A stretch of 20,345 bases of DNA from an uncultured Eubacteriales bacterium (GTDB taxonomy: Bacteria > Bacillota > Clostridia > Christensenellales > CAG-138): assembly GCA_900543475.1 (NCBI GenBank), contig UQRU01000032.1:1-20345 (forward strand). Direction: 5' to 3'. Below, piece after piece: positions 8,442 to 13,861 of this stretch; the stretch's first letter is position 1, and each line of letters starts with the position of its first letter. A model generated the notes under the pieces. That model saw only the letters and a program-made list of their open reading frames with translations, did not search any database and had not been told where the DNA came from. The translations under genes and the position numbers were made by a program.

Positions 8442-8475
8442 CATCGCCATATGCTGTCATATGGCGATGATTTTT
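8442..8475 (+). terminator. Rho-independent terminator after LCP, overlapping the next start codon
   Basis: CATCGCCATAT (8442-8452) and its perfect complement (8459-8469) form an 11-bp stem with a six-base loop, followed by A and five T (8471-8475). The first candidate ATG of the peptidase gene (8461) lies in the descending arm. Confidence 0.8.
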
Positions 8476-9060
8476 GTATATGAGCATAGGATCGGCGATT
8501 TCCGCTGCATAGGGGACAAAGAATTACCTGCCGGACTGGAGGGTCGGGCTTTTCAGCATGTGCGGGATGGAATTGCTTGGACCGATAGCCGGGTGTTATC
8601 CGCCTATGAGGCCCTGGGAGACGCCTTGGGGCCCGTGGATGTGGAATGCTGTTTCCTGCCCCCAGGCAAGGGGCAATCCCCCCACTATGCAGGGCTTGCC
8701 CTGGATATGGGCCGGCGGTTGACCGAGGAAAAACGCAAGCGCCTATGGGCCTTTTGCCTAAAAAGCCCTATGTTTTCCTATGTGGAACCTCCCTATTGGA
8801 CCCCCAACTGGGTCCATGGGGAAGTGGCTGCCAGCGCCGCCTCCATTCCAGGCCGGGGATACCCCTATTTGGCCCCCGGGGACGCGGGACCCCATGTGTT
8901 CCTCCTGCAAGAGCTTCTTAACCAGCGAGGCTTTCCCTGCCTGCTCACCGGCCACTTCAACCCGGCTACCCGCCGGGCCTTGGAAGCCTACCAAAGCCAT
9001 TTCGGCCTGCCTGTCCACGGCCATGCGGATGGGCAGCTTTGGCAGCACATGACCCAATAG
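8461..9060 (+). CDS. M15-like zinc peptidase with C-terminal peptidoglycan-binding domain
   Basis: The 199-residue product has two parts. Residues of about 30-125 resemble the M15 family (peptidoglycan DD- or LD-carboxypeptidases and endolysins), with candidate zinc ligands His75 and Asp82 in SPHYAGLALDMG and His119 in NWVHGEV. Residues of about 134-197 fit a PG_binding_1 helical repeat (APGDAGPHVFLLQELLNQRG, with FNPATRRALEAYQSHFGL). There is no signal peptide or membrane segment, so it is either exported another way, endolysin-like, or cytoplasmic. The start is uncertain: ATGs at 8461 and 8467 both lie in or next to the terminator hairpin and neither has a clear ribosome binding site. Identification as M15 is by motif pattern only. 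Confidence 0.72.
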   Translation: MAMIFVYEHRIGDFRCIGDKELPAGLEGRAFQHVRDGIAWTDSRVLSAYEALGDALGPVDVECCFLPPGKGQSPHYAGLALDMGRRLTEEKRKRLWAFCLKSPMFSYVEPPYWTPNWVHGEVAASAASIPGRGYPYLAPGDAGPHVFLLQELLNQRGFPCLLTGHFNPATRRALEAYQSHFGLPVHGHADGQLWQHMTQ

Positions 9061-9084
9061 GCGGCTGGAGGGGCTGGGTTCCTG

Positions 9085-9121
9085 GCCGTTGGGGATCATT
9101 GGCATGATATCGTTATTTTTT
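9085..9121 (+). terminator. Possible weak terminator after the M15-like gene
   Basis: A short imperfect hairpin around GATCATTGGCATGATATC (9095-9112) is followed by a run of T starting near 9115. The stem is short, so this is tentative. The T-rich stretch also marks the start of the AT-rich island. Confidence 0.35.
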
Positions 9122-9199
9122 TACCTTATTTAGAGTGGCTTTTTTAAAGTAAATAGAGAATAAAATGCGATATTTCCTTTGAATTTTAAATATAGCATG

Positions 9200-9228
9200 T
9201 TGACAAATTTACTTATTATTGTTATTAT
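9200..9228 (+). promoter_or_regulatory. Promoter of the AT-rich island gene, with long leader
   Basis: TTGACA (9200-9205) is followed, after 17 bases, by TATTAT (9223-9228). A perfect TATAAT also lies at 9229-9234, but at 23 bases it is too far from this -35. The leader to the ATG at 9403 is about 165 bases, strongly AT-rich and without a stable hairpin that I can see. An 18-codon ORF (9318-9374) inside it lacks a ribosome binding site. Confidence 0.65.
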
Positions 9229-9402
9229 TATAATGTAAAATAAATTTTTTCATTGTTCTTGTAAATTATTGTAGCTAGCATTAAATTTAATAATTATAAA
9301 TTTAATTTTTAAAAATCATGAAAGGATGTGATAAAAATGATTTATTAAAAGAGTTTTTTTTAAAGAGTACTTGATTAAAAAGCAACAAAGGAGGTACATA
9401 TT

Positions 9403-10239
9403 ATGAAAAAGTTGCTTTCTGTTTTACTAGCGATTAGCATAATATTTTTCCAAACAGCAACTGTATTTAGTCTAAATGTGCCAATTAAAATTGCTGAAGA
9501 TAAGGAAAACGGAACATTCGTTACCTACCAAGATGATGCAGATGGTAATATAATACTAAAAGAGTATCATAATGGTGAATATGTTAAGAAAGTACAGATT
9601 TACAAAGGATCGCCATATAATTTATATATAACCGATTATACGGTTGCCAACAATGAAGTCTACACTATTGACACAAGACAAGTTTGTCTTGCTAATCAAC
9701 AAATTACAAATAATAACAACAACACAAGAGCTGCAAGCTCCACTTATATGGGAAGAATAACATATGATGCAACTGGAGGAACAAGACGAATTTCTGTATC
9801 CTATAGTTCAGCATTTTATTCCAGTTCAAGTTATACCCTAAATGGTAACGTGGGTTCGCTTGCGACGCTTACTGGGTTAATTCTTTCCGTATTAGCATTA
9901 CCAGGTGCTATAGGTGGAGCAGTGGTTAATTGGCTCATAGCCGGGGCCGGTGTAGTAGTCAGTGGTTCTAATTATATTTTCCCACAGACTTCGCTGGGGT
10001 GTGAAGAAACAAGATATACTTTTGAGCTAACCGATGTCGATTACACCGGACATACAAACTCGTTTACAAGTTCAAAGTATTATATTACAGACCAAAGGCC
10101 AGAATATTCACAATATAGGAATACTACATTTTGGAATGGCTTTAATCCTGCGACTTGCTGGAGAAATACTGATTTTGGTAATACTGTATTTTATCACATG
10201 TTTACAGACACTTATTTCAGAATTATTAGTTGGACATAA
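9403..10239 (+). CDS. Secreted protein of unknown function in an AT-rich island
   Basis: I do not recognise this 278-residue protein. A strong AAAGGAGG (9388-9395) precedes the ATG. It starts with a typical signal peptide (MKK, then a hydrophobic core to about 20, likely cleavage after VFS at 23). The mature part is Asn/Thr/Ser/Tyr-rich, with an NNNNN run (103-107) and a Ser/Tyr-rich strand-like stretch (129-146). It then has a Gly/Ala/Leu-rich hydrophobic segment (about 152-188, TGLILSVLALPGAIGGAVVN) and a Tyr/Thr-rich C-terminal part with two Cys (200 and 252). The hydrophobic segment could insert in a membrane. Base and codon use is far more AT-rich than every neighbour, suggesting recent transfer. 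It has its own promoter and no obvious partner gene. Confidence 0.82.
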   Translation: MKKLLSVLLAISIIFFQTATVFSLNVPIKIAEDKENGTFVTYQDDADGNIILKEYHNGEYVKKVQIYKGSPYNLYITDYTVANNEVYTIDTRQVCLANQQITNNNNNTRAASSTYMGRITYDATGGTRRISVSYSSAFYSSSSYTLNGNVGSLATLTGLILSVLALPGAIGGAVVNWLIAGAGVVVSGSNYIFPQTSLGCEETRYTFELTDVDYTGHTNSFTSSKYYITDQRPEYSQYRNTTFWNGFNPATCWRNTDFGNTVFYHMFTDTYFRIISWT

Positions 10240-10253
10240 CATCTAGTATTGCT

Positions 10254-10295
10254 CCATTTCCCCGGCATACATATGTATCTTGGAAAAATGGTTTT
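10254..10295 (+). terminator. Possible terminator after the island gene
   Basis: CCATTT (10254-10259) can pair with AAATGG (10286-10291) around the palindrome ATACATATGTAT (10267-10278), followed by TTTT. The stem is imperfect. The hairpin lies just beyond the return to GC-rich DNA and ends 24 bases before the next gene. Confidence 0.35.
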
Positions 10296-10319
10296 CCCCT
10301 TGAGCCAAAGGAGGGTATC

Positions 10320-10781
10320 ATGCGCGCAAGGTCCTATTATTTTCTGATCTCCCTGGCCGTCCTGCTGGGGTTGTTGCTCTGCGGGCTGCTGGTTTCCGTG
10401 GCATGGTACCCCATCCCGGCGGCGGCCCTGCAAAGCCAAGACCTGTCCGGCCAGCCGGGCGAACGGGCCCAGGCGGCAAATTCCCTGGTGTTCGCCGGGG
10501 AGGCGGAGGACGGCTATTGGTGCCGGGTATATGACAAGCACCTGCTCTTTCCCCAGTACCGGCTGGCCCAGAGCTACGTTTTCCCCGAGCCCTTCCATAT
10601 GGCCCACGGGACCCCCTGGTATGCCTTTGGGATCTCCTATGACAACGGGCTGGAGCTGGGGCAGGCGACGTCCCGGGCAGGGCGTTCCTTGCTGGAAATG
10701 GGCGCGATGGCGTTGGGCATAGCCGCCATCGCCGCCGGCGTCTGGCGCCGTCTGGCTGCCAGGAGGAAGCAAAGCGCCTAG
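10320..10781 (+). CDS. Small two-TM membrane protein, unknown function
   Basis: The 153-residue product has an N-terminal membrane segment (about 8-29, preceded by Arg residues) and a second one near the C-terminus (about 124-142), followed by a basic tail RRLAARRK. The roughly 95 residues between them would lie outside the membrane in an N-in/C-in topology. No catalytic motif is recognisable. The frame is open from 10230, but AAAGGAGG (10307-10314) sets the start at 10320. Composition returns to the GC-rich pattern of the region, so this gene is native rather than part of the AT-rich island. A terminator follows 14 bases after the stop. Confidence 0.75.
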   Translation: MRARSYYFLISLAVLLGLLLCGLLVSVAWYPIPAAALQSQDLSGQPGERAQAANSLVFAGEAEDGYWCRVYDKHLLFPQYRLAQSYVFPEPFHMAHGTPWYAFGISYDNGLELGQATSRAGRSLLEMGAMALGIAAIAAGVWRRLAARRKQSA

Positions 10782-10794
10782 GTTCTTTCCGATG

Positions 10795-10820
10795 AAAAAA
10801 GGCCCCTTGAGGGGGCCTTT
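10795..10820. terminator. Terminator hairpin, copy 1
   Basis: AAAGGCCCC (10798-10806) pairs with GGGGCCTTT (10812-10820) around TTGAG. The minus-strand T run is longer (six) than the plus-strand run (three). The core is identical to the hairpin at 11018-11044. Confidence 0.8.
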
Positions 10821-10825
10821 CAGCT

Positions 10826-11014
10826 TGTCGAAAAACCTCTGGCGAATGGAAGATCGCAGCCATTTTAGGCTTTGATCGGATTTGGCGACATGCGCGTCAA
10901 ATCCGCAAAAAGCCTTGCGTAGCAAGGGTTTCCTTGCATAGCTCCCTGGCCGCGCCGTAGGCGCAAGGGAGCTATGAACACCTCGAAAAAGTGGCGCAAG
11001 CCACTTTTTCGACA
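10826..11014. repeat. Hairpin-rich repeat element, MITE-like, 189 bp
   Basis: The ends are perfect 10-bp inverted repeats, TGTCGAAAAA (10826-10835) and TTTTTCGACA (11005-11014). The interior has no ORF but a row of hairpins: GGATTTGGCG/CGTCAAATCC (10878-10904), CCTTGC/GCAAGG (10913-10927), CATAGCTCCCT/AGGGAGCTATG (10937-10976) with an inner GCGCC/GGCGC, and a 13-bp stem with a GCAA loop (10983-11012). Bases 10947-11017 recur in inverted orientation at 20275-20345 with one mismatch, so it is a dispersed family. Confidence 0.75.
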
Positions 11015-11017
11015 GCC

Positions 11018-11044
11018 AAAAAGGCCCCTTGAGGGGGCCTTTTT
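11018..11044. terminator. Terminator hairpin, copy 2, ending the Fe-S operon
   Basis: AAAAAGGCCCC and GGGGCCTTTTT form a near-symmetric stem with T runs on both strands. On the minus strand it lies just beyond the nifU stop at 11052, so it closes the iscR-nifS-nifU transcript. Confidence 0.88.
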
Positions 11045-11051
11045 CGTTGCG

Positions 11052-11447
11052 TCAAGCCTGGTCTTTGGCCTTGGCTTCGGCCTTGCGTTTTTCGTAGTCC
11101 TCCACCGCGGCCCGTACGGCCTCCTCCGCCAGCACGGAGCAGTGGATCTTTTGGGGCGGCAGGCCCTCCAGGGCCTCCACCACCGCCGCGTTGGACAGCT
11201 TCAGGGCTTCTTCCACGCTTTTGCCCTTGATCAGCTCCGTGGCCATGGAGCTGGTGGCGATGGCTGCGCCGCAGCCAAAGGTCTTAAAGCCCACGTCCTC
11301 GATGATTCCGTCGTCGTTCACCTTGATGAACATCTGCATGATGTCCCCGCACTTGGCGTTGCCCACCATGCCCACGCCGTTGGCGCCTTCCACTTCCCCC
11401 ATATTCCGGGGATTGCTGAAATGATCCAATACTTTTTCCGTATACAT
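11052..11447 (-). CDS. nifU: Fe-S cluster assembly scaffold protein, NifU/IscU type
   Basis: This 131-residue scaffold assembles [2Fe-2S]/[4Fe-4S] clusters from sulfur supplied by the cysteine desulfurase. All three cluster-ligand cysteines are present: Cys33 in NAKCGD (with conserved Asp35), Cys59 in FGCGAAIATSS and Cys103 in KIHCSVLAEEAV. It is the short N-terminal-domain form, without the ferredoxin or C-terminal Nfu domains of diazotroph NifU, and it has a Lys/Ala-rich tail. AGGAG lies eight bases before the ATG. It is the third gene of the operon, 12 bases after nifS, as expected for a desulfurase-scaffold pair. Confidence 0.95.
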   Translation of the reverse strand: MYTEKVLDHFSNPRNMGEVEGANGVGMVGNAKCGDIMQMFIKVNDDGIIEDVGFKTFGCGAAIATSSMATELIKGKSVEEALKLSNAAVVEALEGLPPQKIHCSVLAEEAVRAAVEDYEKRKAEAKAKDQA

Positions 11448-11459
11448 GGGTGTTCTCCT

Positions 11460-12623
11460 CTATTCGCCTTTATATAGGGGGCTCATGGCGCGCAGCCGCG
11501 CCACGGTCTTTTCCAATACGTCGATGGTGTAGTCGATATCCTCCTCTGTGGTCTCGTCCCCCAGGGTGAGCCGCACGGAACCGTGGGCGATCTCATGGGG
11601 CAGGCCCAGGGCCAACAGCACATGGGAGGGGTCCAGGGAGCCGCTGGTGCAGGCGGAGCCTGAGCTGGCGGCAATGCCGTTCATATCCAGCATCAGCAGG
11701 ATGGACTCCCCTTCAATATACTTGAAGCTGAAGTTTACGTTGTTGGGCAGTCGGTTGGTGGGGTGGCCGTTTAGCTTTACCTCGGAGATCCGCGCCTGGA
11801 TCCCCGTCATCAGCCGGTCCCGCAGGGCCGTCATCTTGGCCCGGTTCTCCTCCAGCTGTTCCGTGGCCAGCTGGATGGCCGCCCCCAGCCCTACGATCCC
11901 CGCCACGTTTTCCGTGCCGGCCCGGCGGCCCCTTTCCTGGGCCCCGCCCATAATATAGGACGGCAACCGGATGCCCTTGCGGCAATACAGGGCGCCAACC
12001 CCCTTGGGGCCGTGGAACTTATGAGCCGACAGGGACAGCATATCGATGTGCATGGCCTGTACGTCCACCGGGATATGTCCCACCGCCTGCACCGCGTCCG
12101 TATGGAACAGCACGCCCTTTTCCTTGCACACGGCGCCGATCTCCTGGATAGGCATAATGGTGCCCACCTCGTTGTTGGCGAACATGATGGATACCAGGAT
12201 GGTATCCGGCCGGATGGCCGCCGCCACCTGCTCTGCCGTGACCAGGCCGTCCTGATCCACCGGCAGATAGGTCACCGAATACCCCTGCTTTTCCAAATAT
12301 TCACAGGTATGCAAAATGGCGTGATGCTCCACATTGGTGGTGATGATATGCTTGCCTTTATCCCCATACCGCTGGGCCACCCCCAGCAATACGGTATTAT
12401 CGCTCTCCGTGCCGCAGCCGGTAAAAATCACCTCGGAAGGTTCGCAATGTAGGGCCTTGGCCACCTGATCCCTGGCCTTATCCAACCCCTGCTTGGCCTC
12501 CCGGCCAAAGGCATGTACGCTGGAGGGATTGCCGTAATACTGGGTAAAGTATGGCAGCATGGCCTCCAATACCCGGGGGGAAAGGGCGGTGGTCGCCGCA
12601 TTGTCCAAATACACCTTTCTCAT
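11460..12623 (-). CDS. nifS: Cysteine desulfurase, NifS/IscS type
   Basis: This PLP enzyme converts L-cysteine to alanine plus an enzyme-bound persulfide for Fe-S assembly. The 387-residue product begins MRKVYLDNAATT, with GNPSSVH near 31-37, EHHA (99-102) and HTDAVQA (174-180). The PLP lysine is Lys202 in SAHKFHGPKG, and the persulfide Cys is Cys325 in SSGSACTSGS. The frame is open to 12734, but GAGG followed by the ATG at 12623 and the family start support 12623. The gene starts four bases after the iscR stop and is followed by nifU. Group I features (a long Cys-loop with no insertion) favour the NifS/IscS rather than the SufS class. Confidence 0.96.
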   Translation of the reverse strand: MRKVYLDNAATTALSPRVLEAMLPYFTQYYGNPSSVHAFGREAKQGLDKARDQVAKALHCEPSEVIFTGCGTESDNTVLLGVAQRYGDKGKHIITTNVEHHAILHTCEYLEKQGYSVTYLPVDQDGLVTAEQVAAAIRPDTILVSIMFANNEVGTIMPIQEIGAVCKEKGVLFHTDAVQAVGHIPVDVQAMHIDMLSLSAHKFHGPKGVGALYCRKGIRLPSYIMGGAQERGRRAGTENVAGIVGLGAAIQLATEQLEENRAKMTALRDRLMTGIQARISEVKLNGHPTNRLPNNVNFSFKYIEGESILLMLDMNGIAASSGSACTSGSLDPSHVLLALGLPHEIAHGSVRLTLGDETTEEDIDYTIDVLEKTVARLRAMSPLYKGE

Positions 12624-12627
12624 TCTG

Positions 12628-13089
12628 TTAACCTCGTACTTCCGTATGGTTTTCCAGCGTCTGGATGTGCAGGCGCTGCTGTTTGTAATCCTCCGCCATA
12701 TCTGCCAGGGTGGTGGTATCCAGCACCTCGTCAATGCGGCGCTGGAGCTTGAGCCATAGGGGCCGGGCGCTGCAGGAGCACGCGTTGCCGCAGGAGACCC
12801 GGCCGGTACCCACGCACTCCATCACTGCCGTGCTGCCTTCCAACGCCCGCAGCACATCCCCCACGTTGATTTCCGCAGGCGGCCGGGATAAGGCATACCC
12901 TCCTTGGGCCCCCCGCACGGAAACCACCAGGCCCGCCCGCCGCAGCGCCGCGATCAGCTGCTCCAAATAGGCGTCGCTGATCCCTTGCAGGGCCGCCAGG
13001 GCGCTTGTGCTCACCATACCGCCCCCATACCGTTCCGCCAGATCCACCATGGCCTTCAGGCCATACCTGGCCCGGGTAGACAGCTTCAT
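12628..13089 (-). CDS. iscR: Rrf2-family Fe-S cluster regulator (IscR-like)
   Basis: The 153-residue product is a winged-helix regulator that likely senses Fe-S status and controls this operon. It starts MKLSTRARYGLKAMVDLA, has a recognition region near 27-60 and the wing RGAQGGYALSRP (59-70). A cysteine cluster follows at Cys92, Cys100, Cys104 and Cys106. E. coli IscR uses Cys92, Cys98, Cys104 and His107, so the ligand spacing differs but a cluster site is retained. GGAGG lies nine bases before the ATG at 13089, and the longer frame to 13164 runs into the promoter. As the first gene of iscR-nifS-nifU it is probably autoregulatory. Confidence 0.93.
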   Translation of the reverse strand: MKLSTRARYGLKAMVDLAERYGGGMVSTSALAALQGISDAYLEQLIAALRRAGLVVSVRGAQGGYALSRPPAEINVGDVLRALEGSTAVMECVGTGRVSCGNACSCSARPLWLKLQRRIDEVLDTTTLADMAEDYKQQRLHIQTLENHTEVRG

Positions 13090-13135
13090 GGGCACACCTC
13101 CAATTCCAAGCGGATCACTTTGTTTTGTCGATCCT

Positions 13136-13164
13136 ACTTTAGCATACCCGCTTTCCCTTGTCAA
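13136..13164 (-). promoter_or_regulatory. Promoter of the iscR operon
   Basis: On the minus strand TTGACA (13164-13159) is followed, after 17 bases, by TAAAGT (13141-13136) with an extended TGC before it. CCTACT (13133-13138), which overlaps the -10, and AGTAGG (13181-13186), upstream of the -35, form an inverted pair that could be regulator half-sites. Confidence 0.65.
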
Positions 13165-13293
13165 GAATCCATAGCAAATTAGTAGGAATTATTTTCTCCG
13201 CAAAAAAGGCTCCCTTTTTGGATGCAGGCGGGAGTAGGTGTAAATTCCGATAGGGGGTGGTGGGAGATAGTTTGTGGCATTGGCTCCGCATGG

Positions 13294-13344
13294 CCAGGGG
13301 CGGCCGCGCCCCTGGACCCCGGCTGGGGGCGGCTCCGCCCCCAG
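13294..13344. repeat. Two tandem related GC hairpins
   Basis: CCAGGGGCG/CGCCCCTGG (13294-13315) and CTGGGGGCG/CGCCCCCAG (13323-13344) each have a 9-bp stem and a four-base loop. Each is followed by a similar GACCCC or AGACCCC spacer. Neither has a T run, so they are not simple terminators. Confidence 0.7.
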
Positions 13345-13455
13345 ACCCCTGAGAAGTTGCGAAGCGGAAGGGCAAAACGGAAGGGGTGTGGGCCGCTCCC
13401 GGGATGCAAAGCGAGAGAGGGGTGCTTCTCCAAGGGCTGCGAATCGCTCGGCCCT

Positions 13456-13480
13456 GGAAACCAGCCTTCGGCTGGTTTCC
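13456..13480. repeat. Perfect 11-bp stem hairpin
   Basis: GGAAACCAGCC (13456-13466) and GGCTGGTTTCC (13470-13480) are perfect complements with a TTC loop. They are followed by a smaller CCAAAA/TTTTGG hairpin (13479-13493). The purpose is unknown. Confidence 0.65.
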
Positions 13481-13580
13481 AAAAGGCTTTTGGGGTATGG
13501 CGGTTTATGGGAGGGAAAAAGAATGGAGGGTAGGCGCGGGGAATCCGAGGGGAAGCTGGAAAATTGCAGCGGTTCCGGGC

Positions 13581-13690
13581 GGGGGTGTTGCGGGAAAAGA
13601 TGGGCCGGAATGGGACAGGAAACCGAAGCGGTATTGGGGGTGTTGCGGAGGAGGATGGGCCGGGAGGGAACCGGAGACCGCAACGTTCCC
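13581..13690. repeat. Degenerate tandem repeat with 55-bp period
   Basis: GGGGGTGTTGCGG occurs at 13581-13593 and 13636-13648, and GATGGGCCGG follows both copies. Similarity continues with scattered changes over each unit. Confidence 0.55.
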
Positions 13691-13861
13691 AAGGGGGGCG
13701 GCGGTGTTTGGCGGGCCCGGGGGGGGGGGGGGCCCCCCCCCCCCCCCACCCAAACCCCCAACGCGGGGGCGGGGGCCCGTGGGGCCCCCCGGCCCCTGCT
13801 TTGTGCGCGCTGGGCGCGCCCGCCGCCCCCCCGGGGACGCTGCGAAAAATCGGCTTCCTGT

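Larger units (their letters stand above)
13190..13861. other. GC-extreme non-coding spacer of 670 bp
   Basis: I see no credible gene here. Long open frames on both strands result from the near absence of A/T, and their products are Gly/Arg/Pro-rich without ribosome binding sites or domains. Contents in order: two similar tandem hairpins (13294-13315 and 13323-13344), an 11-bp stem hairpin with loop TTC (13456-13480), a degenerate 55-bp tandem repeat (13581 to about 13690), a run of 14 G then 15 C (13719-13747) and further G/C tracts up to the stop codon of the DUF134-NifX gene. Confidence 0.7.

Noticed and set aside
9318..9374. 18-codon leader ORF before the secreted-protein gene
   Set aside because: No ribosome binding site and no regulatory codon pattern; kept only as part of the leader observation.
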